From contig CAZCUX010000009.1 in the NCBI GenBank assembly GCA_964502005.1, forward strand, positions 124,001-188,000: a stretch of DNA of 64,000 nucleotides, written 5' to 3'. The DNA is from CAJWOS01 sp964502005 (lineage in GTDB: Bacteria; Myxococcota_A; UBA796; UBA2385). Below, piece after piece: positions 53,101-63,118 of the stretch; position 1 is the stretch's first letter; the number at the start of each line of letters is the position of its first letter. The notes under the pieces are model-generated. The model was given only the letters and a program-made list of their open reading frames with translations, did not search any database and had not been told where the DNA came from. A program made the translations under genes and the position numbers.

Positions 53101-56100
53101 ATGTCAGAATCTCCCTCATCAAGTTCAGGCCTTCGTGTCCATCGAAGCAACCATGTGGAAGTATTGGCCAAAGTTTTGGCGGAAATGCTTCGGGTTGACT
53201 TTGCACAGCTCCTCGATCCGATTGTCCCTGCACAAGTGGTTGTGGGCAACCGGGGTACGGAGCGTTGGTTGGCCCACCAACTGGCAGACATGCACCGCAT
53301 TTCCGCCAACTTCAAGTTTCCCTTTCCCGCGAGTGTCATTGAGCGCATTCAGGTTTGGGCGTTGGGAGACGTAGAGCGCCCTGCGGCATGGCGGAGTGGC
53401 AGCCTGCTTTGGGTGGTCCTCGATACGCTCCGCGGGCTTGGGGATGACGCCACCTGGGCTCCCCTTCAGCGCTGGATGGTCGCCGAGCCCAACGACACGC
53501 CCCACATCGTCGACCGCCGCTTGTTTGGCCTCGGCGTGCAAGTGGTATCGGTTCTCGACCGCTTGTGTACCTTTCGGCCCGAATGGATGGCGGCATGGGC
53601 TACCGGCGTTGTTGGACCCTTGCCCGCGAGCGTCGACCCTTGGATTCCGGCCTTGTGGCATCGGGTTTGTGTGCGGTTGGGGCCTGGAAACCCCGCCGAG
53701 CGCTGGATGCAAGCAATGACCTGCTTGCAAAGTAGCCGCGCGACCCCCCCGCCTTTTTCGAGCCTTCATTTGTTTGGTCTGAGCACCCTGCCGCCGCCGT
53801 ATGTGCAACTCTTGGGGGCTGCGAGCCGCCACTTTGCCATCGACCTTTATTTGTTGTCGCCGTCGAACCAGTTTTGGTCGGATGTGCGTCGTGGCTGTGC
53901 TGATTTGCCATCGCCGCTCACGATGGCGCGCGACCAACTGGCAGCCAAGCTCGAGCAAACGCTGCCACCGGATGAAGCACCTGCGCCGGGCCGCACGCGT
54001 CCCAATCCGATGCTGGCAACCTTCGGGCGCGTCGCCCGCGACTTCCAGGCCGTCTTAGAGCGGCTTCCCGAGGGCTACCGTGACGCCACCCTCGAAGCCG
54101 AGCTTTTTATCGATCCCGTCGCGGACTCCGCCGCAGCTGAAGGGCCGTCCTCTACGGCGCTAAAGTGGCTTCAGTCCGACATCTTGGCGATGCGGCACCC
54201 CGCCGACCACAAGCAGCAGGTCGCGGACTTCGAGCGACGACGCTTGCGCGCGGACGACCGCTCTGTGCAGCTTCACTCTTGCTACGGGTTGGCCCGGCAG
54301 ATTGAGGCCCTGCGCGATGCCTTGCTTCACTTGTTTGCCGCAGACGAAACGCTCCTCCCACGAGATGTTGTGGTGATGTGCCCGCGGATTGCGGAGGTGG
54401 CGCCCTTGGTGTCGGCGGTGTTTGGCGCCAAGCGGGGCCGTGGGGCGCCGCCGTCGATTCCGTACCGGATGACAGACCAGTCCATTCAGGCGGTAAATCC
54501 CGTCGCTACCGTTGTTCTTCGAATACTGTCGATGGCTACGTCGCGCTTTGACGCGCCCTCTGTCGTCGACTTGTTCGCCTACGAGCCGGTTCGGGCGCGC
54601 TTTGGACTCTCGGCGGAGGACGTGCCTGGCATCGGTCGTTTGGTACGCGCTTCCGGGGCGCGGTGGGGCCGCGACCGCGACCAGCGAACCGAGTTCGACC
54701 AGCCGAGTGACAATTTCTGCACTTGGCGGTTTGGTCTGGAGCGACTGTCGATGGGGCTCTTGGCGGGGGACCTTGGGCCGTCGCCGTTGCCGCTCGGCAT
54801 TCGCCCCGAGGCAGCCGTGCTCGGCAACGACCGCGGCTTGGTGGCTCCGTTGGTGGAGTTTGTCGTCGCATTGGCGGCCGAGCTTGCGCGCTTCCAAGTC
54901 CCAGCATCGCCCGGTGCGTGGGCCGACCGGCTCGACCGAATGCTCGACCGGCTCGTTGCACCCACGACCCCCGCTGGGTTTCGCATTCGGCAGGTGCGTC
55001 TCCACCTCGATGTATTGCGTTCCTCGACGCTCGCAGCGGAGCAAGACGGTTCCACCCTCATGATGGATGCTGGCGCAATTCGTGCGTGGCTAGAGGCGCG
55101 ATTCACCGAGGATGCAGAAGGCCACGGTCAACAGACGGGCTCCGTTACGTTTTGCTCATTGCTGCCGGAGCGCGGCGTACCCAATCGGGTGGTGTGTTTG
55201 CTTGGCATGGACGATGGCAGCTTTCCGAGAGTGGGCAGCAGCACGGGATTTGACCCTCTGATGCGGGAGCCGCGGGTGGGTGACCGTGACCCCCGAGATG
55301 AAGACCGCTATCTCCTCCTCGAAGCGCTTCTTGCGGCTCGGGATGCGTTTCTGGTGTTCTGGTCGGGGCGCGACATTCGGTCCAACGAAGAACTGCCGCC
55401 AGCAGTGCCGATTGGCGAGTTCGTAGATGTCCTCGAAGCCAGCTTTTTGCCACCGGATGGGTGGCGCACGGTGCGTGATGTACTGCTGATCCACCACGCG
55501 CTGCAGCCGTTTGGGCCACGCAATTTTGCAGCGGGCGCATTGGCTCCCCGCGGCGAATCTGGCGCGGCGGGGGCCCATTGGCTCGCGGGCCAGCCGTGGT
55601 CCTATGATGGTCGTTTGGTTGCGGGTGCGCGTGCATTGCGAGCGCTGCCGATGGAGCCTCGCCCGTTCTGGCCCCGTTCGTATGCTGGGCTGGTGGAGGA
55701 CGACGATAAGGTCATCGATGTAGACGATTTCTTAGGGTTTTGGAAGGAGCCGGTCGCGGGACTTGTGCAGCGGGAGTTGGGTGTCTGGTTGGCAGACTGG
55801 ACGGATGTGCTTCCCGACCGCGAACCCGTTGAACTCGATGCTCTGCGCGATTTCGCTGTGAAGAGTGAGATGGTGGAGGGTGCATTGGGCCACGTTGATG
55901 CGTCCTTTGTCGAAGAAAAGCTCCGCGGAAGTGGCGTATTGCCGATTGGCACGCTCGGGACGCTTGCATACCAGGACGCCAAAGTACCAGTGGATACGGC
56001 CCTTCAGAAGCTCGGTGTATTGGATTTGCCGCTTCGTTCGATTCGTGTCGACGTGCAATGTCCGGGCGAAGTTCACCTCGAAGGCGCGGTCGCCGGAGTC

Positions 56101-56652
56101 GGTCAACGCACCCTGCAACGGGTGGTCGTCGGCAGCTGGGAGGGTCGAAAGATTTTACGAAGCTGGCTTGAGGCCGTGCTGCTTACCGCCAGTGGCCACC
56201 CCATTCCCTGGATTTGCGCGTGGACGGGCAGCGGACGAAAGGAGGCGGGAGTCCGAAGTTGCCTGCCATTTGGTGGAGATTCCGGTGCCGCTTCGCGGTA
56301 TCTCGCGCGTTTGGTCGAAGGATACCAACGCGGACGGCGGGAGCCTCTCCTCTTCTTCTCTCGGTCCTCGTGGGCCTTTTTGGCAGCGTCAACCGGAAAG
56401 GGAAAGCCAAGCGTTGGAGAAGTGCTTTGGGATGAACCGGGCAATCTTGCCGCGATTCAGGTCGGAACCAAAGCCGCGGCCCAGCATTGGTGGGGCAGCG
56501 AGGCCTTGCGGGGCGACCTCCAGGACCCATCTATCGAAAAATTATTTGGACAGAGCTGCCCATTTTTGGACGACGATGGCAACGCGTCGGAAGCGTTTCG
56601 GAATTGGGCTCTTACCGTTTTTGGGCCGTTGTTTGCGGGGGACAGTGCATGA
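53101..56652 (+). CDS. recC: Exodeoxyribonuclease V subunit RecC
   Basis: ATG 53101 with AGAGGGG at 53089-53095 gives 1183 residues, close to E. coli RecC (1122). N-terminal helicase-like blocks start LRVHRSNHVEVLAKVLAEML and VVVGNRGTERWLAHQLA; typical PFPASVIE, SCYGLARQIEALRDALLHLF (where active nucleotide-binding residues are lost in RecC) and the C-terminal nuclease-like fold with VALLxMDDGSFPR-type element (CLLGMDDGSFPR) follow. RecC scans for Chi and splits the strands. It opens a recC-recB-recD operon, with recB overlapping by ATGA. Which Chi sequence it reads cannot be predicted here. Confidence 0.93.
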   Translation: MSESPSSSSGLRVHRSNHVEVLAKVLAEMLRVDFAQLLDPIVPAQVVVGNRGTERWLAHQLADMHRISANFKFPFPASVIERIQVWALGDVERPAAWRSGSLLWVVLDTLRGLGDDATWAPLQRWMVAEPNDTPHIVDRRLFGLGVQVVSVLDRLCTFRPEWMAAWATGVVGPLPASVDPWIPALWHRVCVRLGPGNPAERWMQAMTCLQSSRATPPPFSSLHLFGLSTLPPPYVQLLGAASRHFAIDLYLLSPSNQFWSDVRRGCADLPSPLTMARDQLAAKLEQTLPPDEAPAPGRTRPNPMLATFGRVARDFQAVLERLPEGYRDATLEAELFIDPVADSAAAEGPSSTALKWLQSDILAMRHPADHKQQVADFERRRLRADDRSVQLHSCYGLARQIEALRDALLHLFAADETLLPRDVVVMCPRIAEVAPLVSAVFGAKRGRGAPPSIPYRMTDQSIQAVNPVATVVLRILSMATSRFDAPSVVDLFAYEPVRARFGLSAEDVPGIGRLVRASGARWGRDRDQRTEFDQPSDNFCTWRFGLERLSMGLLAGDLGPSPLPLGIRPEAAVLGNDRGLVAPLVEFVVALAAELARFQVPASPGAWADRLDRMLDRLVAPTTPAGFRIRQVRLHLDVLRSSTLAAEQDGSTLMMDAGAIRAWLEARFTEDAEGHGQQTGSVTFCSLLPERGVPNRVVCLLGMDDGSFPRVGSSTGFDPLMREPRVGDRDPRDEDRYLLLEALLAARDAFLVFWSGRDIRSNEELPPAVPIGEFVDVLEASFLPPDGWRTVRDVLLIHHALQPFGPRNFAAGALAPRGESGAAGAHWLAGQPWSYDGRLVAGARALRALPMEPRPFWPRSYAGLVEDDDKVIDVDDFLGFWKEPVAGLVQRELGVWLADWTDVLPDREPVELDALRDFAVKSEMVEGALGHVDASFVEEKLRGSGVLPIGTLGTLAYQDAKVPVDTALQKLGVLDLPLRSIRVDVQCPGEVHLEGAVAGVGQRTLQRVVVGSWEGRKILRSWLEAVLLTASGHPIPWICAWTGSGRKEAGVRSCLPFGGDSGAASRYLARLVEGYQRGRREPLLFFSRSSWAFLAASTGKGKPSVGEVLWDEPGNLAAIQVGTKAAAQHWWGSEALRGDLQDPSIEKLFGQSCPFLDDDGNASEAFRNWALTVFGPLFAGDSA

Positions 56653-59600
56653 CCGTCGAAGCATCATCGAATGAGCGGCGCTACCAAGCGTTTGATGTCG
56701 ATACTCCCGTCATTCCGGGCATCACGCTGCTGGAGGCGAGCGCAGGCACCGGAAAAACGTACCAAATCACCAATCTCGTGGTGCGCCTCATCGTCGATGT
56801 GGGGCTCGATATCTCCGAAATCCTCGTGGTGACCTTTACCAAGGCCGCCACTGCCGAGCTACGAGACCGTATCCGCCTGCGCCTTGGGGAGGCGCTTCGC
56901 GCCGTCGAGGTGGGCCAATGCGAGCCCAAGGATGGCTTGCTGGTGCGTCTTCTCCGAGAGGCCACCGATGACCCTGCCCGTGCTACCGCGCTTCGTCGCC
57001 GATTGCGCCGCGCACGGGAGCAGTTCGACCAAGCACTCATTTCGACGATTCATGGGTTTTGCCAGCGTATGCTCCAGTTGCATGCCTTCGAGACGGGCAC
57101 GGCATTCTCACGCTCGCTCGCCGAAGACAGCTCGGATGCGGTCATGGAGGCGGTGTACGACTGGATGGTGCGCCAGATGGCCGAACAGCCCGACCATCTC
57201 TCTCGACTGCTCCGCGACGGCTGCAAGCTCAAGTTTTCGTTTTTGTCGTCCCTTGCGCAGCAAGCATTGCGCGACCCTGACATGGAGGTGCTTCCCAACA
57301 CCCCCGCGCCGTCCGTGCAAGAGTGGCTCGATGCGGTGTCTGCCCTTCGACCGATATTGCTCGCGGAAGGCGGGCCAGCGAAGCAGCTGACGGCCGCGGT
57401 CCATGCAAAAGGCGCTTTTTGTGGAAGAACTTACGGCGCGCGTTTTGCGGACGGCCGCTTAGAAGAGCTCAGGAGCTGGTTAGAACAACCTTTTTCTTTT
57501 CCGACCCTCGCCGACACTTGGGTTCGCTGGTTTTCTGCCGCGCAGCTTCGCGAGAAAGCTCGTTCACCGGTGGGGAAAGCGCTCGCGGAGCACGAGGCGT
57601 TTGCGCAGTTTTCGGACTTGGTCAGCCAAGGCGCGAGAGTACGCGCGGGTTTGTGGCGCGTGTTTTGTATCGATGTGCGAAAGGCGGTCGCACGTCGTCA
57701 TAAGCGTGAAGATGCGCAATCTTTCCAGGATCTCCTGCGGGACCTGGACCACGTTCTGCTCGACCCTGCGCGGGGTCCGGTGCTTGCGGAGGCGATTCGT
57801 AGCCAATTTCGCGCGGCGTTGATCGATGAGTTTCAAGACACCGACGCCCTTCAGTGGCGAATTTTTGGACGGGTGTTCGGTGGACAGCAAGAACCGACGC
57901 CCCAGCACTTTCTCTACCTCATTGGAGACCCAAAGCAGGCCATCTATGGATTTCGTGGCGCCAATGTAAACGTCTATTTGGCTGCGCGAAGTCAGGTCGC
58001 GCTGGAACGCCAGTTTACGATGAACGTGAACTTCCGTTCCGATGTGCCGCTCGTGTCGGCCATGAATCACTTGCTCGACCGCCCCGGAATGTTCGGCTCG
58101 GCAGACATCGCATACATTCCGGTCGATGCTCCCGTGCGCCCGGAGCGCCTTGTTTGGCCGGTTGCCGATGAAACGGCAGCGCCGCTGCAACTGGTCTGGG
58201 TGGACGGCGCGGCGAATGGAGGAAGCGAAGACGAGTTTCTCAGTGCGGGTGCGCTTGGTGAGCTCATTCCCGAGCTTGTGGCATCTGACATTGTGCGCCT
58301 CCTTTCGGGTCCGGCGCAAATCGAAGCACGGTCCGTGGGGCCGGGAGACATCGCTGTGTTGGTGCGCGGACATGCCCAAGCCAACTTCGTCTACGAAGCG
58401 CTTCGTCTACGCGGTGTGCCGGCGGTCATTTCTAGCCAGGGCCACGTCTTCGATTCTATAGAGGCGCTCTCATTGCAACGTTGGTTGACGGCCATGGAGT
58501 CGCCAACCGATAGCCATGCGCGTGCGCTTGCCGTAGACCCTTTGGTGAATGCGTCGGTGGAGGACCTGCCGGTAGGTTCGGAGCCAAGCGCGGATGCCCT
58601 CGAAGCTTGGGACAACTGGCTCGATGTGTTGGCTCGCTGGCGGAACACGTTTGTTCGAGATGGCGTGATGGCGGCGTTTCAGGCATTGTTGGACTATGAA
58701 CCCGTCTGGGCCAACGAAGGCGAGTCCGTGGCTTGGCGCGTGCTCGCGACCCGAAGTGGCGAGCGACGCATGACCAACCTGCACCACCTCATTGAGCTCA
58801 TGCATGCCTGGAGTGTCGAGAGCGGCGGCGGCTTGGTGGGATTGGTGGGTTGGCTCGGTGCCCAACGCGTCGACGGGCCAGCAGATGCGAGCACATCGGA
58901 GATTCGCCTCGAAAAAGACGACGAAGCGGTCCAAATTGTCACGATTCATAAGAGCAAGGGCCTACAATACGGCATTGTTTTTGCCCCTTATCTTTGGCGC
59001 GATGAAGGAGACCGGGTCACCGTGCCGGCGGTGGTTTCGAGTCCCTTCGACCTCACGAAGCAAGAACTGGTCCTGCTCGACGAAGATGGCTCCATCGTCG
59101 AGCGAGCGGCCGCAGACGCGCGGGATGAAGGCCTGCGTCTGCTCTATGTCGCGCTGACCCGTGCACGGCATCGGTGTGTCGTGTATTGGCCGGGAAGCGA
59201 TGGAAGGCGCAAGGAGAACCCATTGTCGGCGGTTTTGGTGGGGGCTCCACCCCATCAACCTGTCGGTACGTCCAACCGGGTTCAAGGACTTCAAGAGAGA
59301 TTGAAAAGTGGAGAGATAGAGAGCGCATCGGCCCAATTTGAGGAACTCGCGCGACTTGCCCACACAAGCAGCGATGGGAGACCGCTTCTGGTGGTGTCCC
59401 GCGCCGGTATGCCCCTACGTGGTGTTTGGTTTCCTCCTTCGACAAATCAAGCACGCTTGGCGGCGGCGCGCCTCTCTCGTACGATTGACGACGGTTGGCG
59501 CCGACATTCGTATTCGGCGCTCACGCGTGCCGATGTCGCGGCCCAAGCGGAGGCCAACGCAGACCCCGCGCGAGCCCTCGGCTTCGACGACGACCGCCAT

Positions 59601-60548
59601 GCCGACCACATCTCCGTTGCGCCGCCCGCACTTCGGCCGCCCCCATTGCCCCCGGGGCTCGCGGCCCTCGCCGAGGTCCCTTTGGCGCGCTTGCCCTCGG
59701 GTGCGGATGCGGGCACCTGCTTTCATGCGCTGTTTGAGCACGCCGACTTTGCGGACTTTGCGCCAGGGCGTTGGTCGACGGGTGGGCGGGAGGCGTTCTC
59801 GCAGCTCGCGCGCGAAATTCTGGCACAGCATGGATTTGGCGACCCTGCTGTGCACGATGTTGTGATGGAGGGGTTTCCTGGCGTATTCACAACACCGTTG
59901 GGCACTCTGCTTCCCGACCATCGGTTGTGCGATATTTCGCGCGCGGACCGCCTGGATGAGCTCCGGTTCGACTTTCCGATTCCATTGTCGCCCGCAGGAA
60001 GCGCGGTGACGCCGGCGGCCGTGCAAGAAGTACTCTCTCTGCGCGACGATTGCCCCGAAGTACCGGCCGCTTGGGTCGAGCGCGTGGGGGAGCTGGGGTT
60101 TTCGCCCATGGCCGGCATGATGACAGGCAGCATCGACCTTGTCTTCCGTGTTCGCGACGGAAGTTCCCCAGTAGGTCGTTGGTACATCGTGGACTACAAG
60201 TCAAACCGCCTCGATCCCCATCAAACCGGACGCACGCCGTTGCATCACTTTCTACAAGATGGGCTGCGGTACGAAATGGCCCATCATCACTACTTTTTGC
60301 AGTACCATATCTACACACTGGCCTTGCACCGGTATCTCTCGCTGCGTTTGCGCAAGAACTACGAATACGACACGCACTTCGGCGGTGTGCTGTACCTGTT
60401 TTTCCGCGGCATGGTGGGAGCCGATGCCGAAGACAAAACAACCCCCGGGAGCCGGCCGGGCGTGTTCTGTGACCGTCCCCCGCTCGAAGTCATCGAGGGC
60501 TTGGATTCCTTGTTTGGCAATCAATGGGAGGAGGCATGCGCGAAATGA
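56649..60548 (+). CDS. recB: Exodeoxyribonuclease V subunit RecB
   Basis: The 1299-residue protein starts at ATG 56649, overlapping the recC stop. SF1A helicase motifs are intact: Walker A EASAGTGKTYQI (Lys36), VVTFTKAATAELRDRI, IDEFQDTDALQW, LIGDPKQAIYGFRGA, TIHKSKGLQYGIVF and LLYVALTRARHRC. The C-terminal nuclease domain has the catalytic set GSIDLVFR and YIVDYKSNRLD, so the nuclease should be active. It unwinds DNA 3'-5' and cuts near Chi, then loads RecA. Length is slightly above E. coli RecB (1180). Confidence 0.95.
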   Translation: MTVEASSNERRYQAFDVDTPVIPGITLLEASAGTGKTYQITNLVVRLIVDVGLDISEILVVTFTKAATAELRDRIRLRLGEALRAVEVGQCEPKDGLLVRLLREATDDPARATALRRRLRRAREQFDQALISTIHGFCQRMLQLHAFETGTAFSRSLAEDSSDAVMEAVYDWMVRQMAEQPDHLSRLLRDGCKLKFSFLSSLAQQALRDPDMEVLPNTPAPSVQEWLDAVSALRPILLAEGGPAKQLTAAVHAKGAFCGRTYGARFADGRLEELRSWLEQPFSFPTLADTWVRWFSAAQLREKARSPVGKALAEHEAFAQFSDLVSQGARVRAGLWRVFCIDVRKAVARRHKREDAQSFQDLLRDLDHVLLDPARGPVLAEAIRSQFRAALIDEFQDTDALQWRIFGRVFGGQQEPTPQHFLYLIGDPKQAIYGFRGANVNVYLAARSQVALERQFTMNVNFRSDVPLVSAMNHLLDRPGMFGSADIAYIPVDAPVRPERLVWPVADETAAPLQLVWVDGAANGGSEDEFLSAGALGELIPELVASDIVRLLSGPAQIEARSVGPGDIAVLVRGHAQANFVYEALRLRGVPAVISSQGHVFDSIEALSLQRWLTAMESPTDSHARALAVDPLVNASVEDLPVGSEPSADALEAWDNWLDVLARWRNTFVRDGVMAAFQALLDYEPVWANEGESVAWRVLATRSGERRMTNLHHLIELMHAWSVESGGGLVGLVGWLGAQRVDGPADASTSEIRLEKDDEAVQIVTIHKSKGLQYGIVFAPYLWRDEGDRVTVPAVVSSPFDLTKQELVLLDEDGSIVERAAADARDEGLRLLYVALTRARHRCVVYWPGSDGRRKENPLSAVLVGAPPHQPVGTSNRVQGLQERLKSGEIESASAQFEELARLAHTSSDGRPLLVVSRAGMPLRGVWFPPSTNQARLAAARLSRTIDDGWRRHSYSALTRADVAAQAEANADPARALGFDDDRHADHISVAPPALRPPPLPPGLAALAEVPLARLPSGADAGTCFHALFEHADFADFAPGRWSTGGREAFSQLAREILAQHGFGDPAVHDVVMEGFPGVFTTPLGTLLPDHRLCDISRADRLDELRFDFPIPLSPAGSAVTPAAVQEVLSLRDDCPEVPAAWVERVGELGFSPMAGMMTGSIDLVFRVRDGSSPVGRWYIVDYKSNRLDPHQTGRTPLHHFLQDGLRYEMAHHHYFLQYHIYTLALHRYLSLRLRKNYEYDTHFGGVLYLFFRGMVGADAEDKTTPGSRPGVFCDRPPLEVIEGLDSLFGNQWEEACAK

Positions 60549-62620
60549 CCGCCACATTGCAGGTCGACGTCCCGCTGTTTCCTCTGTCCTCGGAAGACGT
60601 AGCCCTTGGGTATTCGGAGCAAGTCCAAGATGCCCTTCGACAGCGCATCCTGCCGTTTGTGCAGGCGGGTGTGCTGTCGCGCGCCGACGTACAAATGGTG
60701 GACCTCCTGGCGCGAAAAGCGTCGACGATAGCGCCCGATGTTTTCTTGGCGCTCGCCCTCGCGGCGGGAGCACCGGAGCGCGGGCGGGTATGTGCGGTGC
60801 TTCCCGACATTGTGCCCGCGCGCGTGTCCGACGCATTGCCCGAAGGCCAAGGTGAGGGGGAAAACGCCGCGCTCGTGTGGCCCGAAAACCGGGCGGAGTG
60901 GCGTGCTTCGGTAGCGGCTTGTTCACTGGTCGCACAGCCCTCCGACGACGACGGCCAAGCGCCGTTTGTACTCGCAGGACATCGCCTTTACCTGCGCCGT
61001 CTGTGGACCGACGAGCAGCGCCTCAGCGAGCACTTGCGGCGCAGCGCGATGGTCGCGATGCCTTCTGCATCTGCCGATTTGCTGCGCTTGGGCCTCACGG
61101 TGCTGTTTCCCCAAGCGAAAGACAAGGAGCGCGTCGACCGACAGCAGCTCGCCGCCGCCTTGGCGTGTTTGCGTGGCTTCGTGGTCATCACGGGAGGACC
61201 CGGCACGGGCAAGACGTGGACAGTTCGCAACATTCTCACCCTCTTGTTTGCCCAGCACGTCGCCTCTGGAAACAAGGCTCCCCTCCGGGTCATGCTGGCG
61301 GCTCCCACAGGCAAGGCCGCCGCGCGTATGCAGGAGGCCCTCACTGTCGGTCTCGATGCTTTCGTCGAAACCACAGGAAAATGCGCGCTTCCCGCGGAAA
61401 CACCTCCCCAGGCGCTTCGTGCCTTTTTGGGGAGTCTCCAGGCGCGAACCGTACACCGCTTGCTACGAATCGATGCCCGGCGACCCGGGCACTTTGTCCA
61501 CGATGCACAACGGCCCCTCGCCACAGACCTCTTGGTGGTGGACGAAGCATCGATGCTGGACCTCTCCCTCATGGCGCGCCTCGTCGATGCTATTCCCCAT
61601 GGTGCGCGGTTTTTGCTCCTGGGGGACCACCACCAGCTTGCAAGCGTCGATGCGGGCACCGTGCTGGCGGACTTGTGCAACGCCGCGTCCTTTGATGCGC
61701 CCCGCGTCAGCACGGAGGTGCGCGAAGACCTCGCGGCCATCGCGGGAATCCAGCTGGACGCTTCCTTTGCCTCGGCGGAAACACAGGGTCTTCACGACAA
61801 TGTCGTGCAACTTACCGAAAGTCGCCGCTTTGACGAAAAGTCCGGTGTCGGCGCTGTCGCTCGCGCGACGCTCTCGGGCGACTTGGCTGCCCTGTCGCGC
61901 GCGCTCCGCGGCAACACGTTTGCCGACGTTGCTTGGATGGAGCTGTCGGGTGCTGGCGGTTTGGACCGCCCCGTAATGGAGGTGATTCTCGGTGCCTACG
62001 GTCCCATCGTCAACGCGGTGCTGCGCGAGTACCACGGCGCGGACGAAGTTGCGCACTATCGAAAGCTCCTCGCAAACTTCGACACCTTCCGTGTGCTATG
62101 CGCCCACCGACAGGGCCGCTTGGGGGTGCGCGGTATCGTTTCGCTCATCGAGTCGTTGCTGCCGCGGGTCGCTCCGGGATTCAAGGCGCGCGTGGGACCC
62201 TACGTCGGCCAGCCCGTGCTGGTCACCGAGAACGACTACGCCGTGGGCCGCTTCAACGGCGATATCGGTTTGGTCGTGCGGCGCCACGGCAAAGAGAGCG
62301 TCGTGTTCCCTGACCCCGACCGCGGTGTCGTATTTCTCTCGCCAGGTCGCTTGCCGGCCCACGAGACCGTCTTCGCGATGACCATCCACAAGAGCCAAGG
62401 CTCCGAGTTCGACCATGCGCTCGTGGTGCTTCCGGCAGAGCCGGGCCCCATCTTGACCCGCGAGCTCATCTATACCGGCGCCACCCGAGCCAAAACACGA
62501 CTGACGTTGGTGGGACGGCCCGAAGTATTGTCTGCCGGGCTCGACCTCACCACCCAGCGCGCACGCGGCGAGGGCAACACACGCGCGTACGCATGGGGCG
62601 CGGGAGCCGCCCCCACCTGA
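60545..62620 (+). CDS. recD: Exodeoxyribonuclease V subunit RecD
   Basis: ATG 60545 overlaps the recB stop (ATGA), like recB on recC; ATG 60536 sits too close to the GGGAGGAGG at 60526-60534. The 691-residue SF1B helicase has Walker A TGGPGTGKTWT near residue 216-224, LVVDEASMLDLSLMARL, LLGDHHQLASVDAG and the final TIHKSQGSEFDHALVVLP. It moves 5'-3' and drives fast unwinding. The C-terminus ends in a Pro-rich PPPT. The stop codon is the first three bases of the following tandem repeat array. Confidence 0.95.
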   Translation: MTATLQVDVPLFPLSSEDVALGYSEQVQDALRQRILPFVQAGVLSRADVQMVDLLARKASTIAPDVFLALALAAGAPERGRVCAVLPDIVPARVSDALPEGQGEGENAALVWPENRAEWRASVAACSLVAQPSDDDGQAPFVLAGHRLYLRRLWTDEQRLSEHLRRSAMVAMPSASADLLRLGLTVLFPQAKDKERVDRQQLAAALACLRGFVVITGGPGTGKTWTVRNILTLLFAQHVASGNKAPLRVMLAAPTGKAAARMQEALTVGLDAFVETTGKCALPAETPPQALRAFLGSLQARTVHRLLRIDARRPGHFVHDAQRPLATDLLVVDEASMLDLSLMARLVDAIPHGARFLLLGDHHQLASVDAGTVLADLCNAASFDAPRVSTEVREDLAAIAGIQLDASFASAETQGLHDNVVQLTESRRFDEKSGVGAVARATLSGDLAALSRALRGNTFADVAWMELSGAGGLDRPVMEVILGAYGPIVNAVLREYHGADEVAHYRKLLANFDTFRVLCAHRQGRLGVRGIVSLIESLLPRVAPGFKARVGPYVGQPVLVTENDYAVGRFNGDIGLVVRRHGKESVVFPDPDRGVVFLSPGRLPAHETVFAMTIHKSQGSEFDHALVVLPAEPGPILTRELIYTGATRAKTRLTLVGRPEVLSAGLDLTTQRARGEGNTRAYAWGAGAAPT

Positions 62621-62735
62621 ACCGTCATTCCGTGAACCGTCATTCCGTGAACCGTCATTCCGTGAACCGTCATTCCGTGAACCGTCATTCAGTGAACCGT
62701 CATTCAGTGAACCGTCATTCAGTGAACCGTCATTC
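62618..62735. repeat. 15-base tandem repeat array, eight copies
   Basis: Eight copies of GAACCGTCATTC recur every 15 bases; the spacer is CGT between the first copies and AGT between the later ones. The array begins with the TGA stop of recD. It has no coding sense. The change from CGT to AGT after the fifth copy shows expansion of two sub-variants. Confidence 0.9.
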
Positions 62736-62736
62736 A

Positions 62737-62791
62737 GTGAACAGACCCGTTCACGCGAGCCGTTGGGACGGGCCGATACGGCGTTCCCAAC
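62737..62791. repeat. Left copy of the 55-base flanking repeat (two hairpins)
   Basis: The 55 bases before the gap are identical to those after it. They contain GTGAAC/GTTCAC (62737-62754) and a nested hairpin: GTTGGGA/TCCCAAC (62762-62791) enclosing GCCG-ATA-CGGC. These may end recD transcription, or belong to a dispersed repeat family. Confidence 0.8.
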
Positions 62792-62891
62792 NNNNNNNNN
62801 NNNNNNNNNNNNNNNNNNNNNNNNNNNNNNNNNNNNNNNNNNNNNNNNNNNNNNNNNNNNNNNNNNNNNNNNNNNNNNNNNNNNNNNNNNN
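62792..62891. other. Assembly gap (100 N)
   Basis: Exactly 100 undetermined bases with an identical 55-base sequence on both sides. This looks like a scaffolder's fixed-size join, so the real distance, and the copy number of the flanking repeats, are unknown. Confidence 0.95.
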
Positions 62892-62946
62892 GTGAACAGA
62901 CCCGTTCACGCGAGCCGTTGGGACGGGCCGATACGGCGTTCCCAAC
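62892..62946. repeat. Right copy of the 55-base flanking repeat
   Basis: Exact copy of 62737-62791, including both hairpins. See the gap entry: either a true tandem duplication or the two ends of overlapping contigs that were not merged. Confidence 0.85.
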
Positions 62947-63118
62947 GCTTCGGGGGCGAGCGTGGGGTGTCGGGGGCACCTCCTCGGGCGAGACCGAAAA
63001 TAGGGCCCCATCGGTCGCGAAACACCCCCACCCAGACAACGGCTGGATGGGGGTCGCGAGGATGTGCGCGGTGGCAGGACGACCGGCCTCGTTCCGCGAC
63101 GGGACGAGCCGCAGGGAT
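62947..63118. terminator. Region with two hairpins downstream of the partial secreted-protein gene
   Basis: No gene is seen. ACCCCCACCCAG (63024-63035) pairs with CTGGATGGGGGT (63043-63054, one mismatch), and CTCGTTCC (63088-63095) with GGGACGAG (63101-63108). Both lie just after the minus-strand stop at 63119 and could end that transcript, though neither has a T-run. Confidence 0.4.

Noticed and set aside
53101..62620. Phage origin of recC-recB-recD
   Set aside because: All three genes are full length with intact motifs and look chromosomal; no phage genes or integrase are nearby.
62618..62735. CRISPR array
   Set aside because: Units are 15 bases with 3-base spacers and no unique spacer sequences; no cas genes are in the window.
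62630..62790. Tandem NRHSV-repeat peptide encoded by the 15-base array
   Set aside because: The repeat is 15 bases, so any frame without a stop gives a five-residue repeat. There is no start context, no ribosome-binding site, and the frame runs into the N gap.
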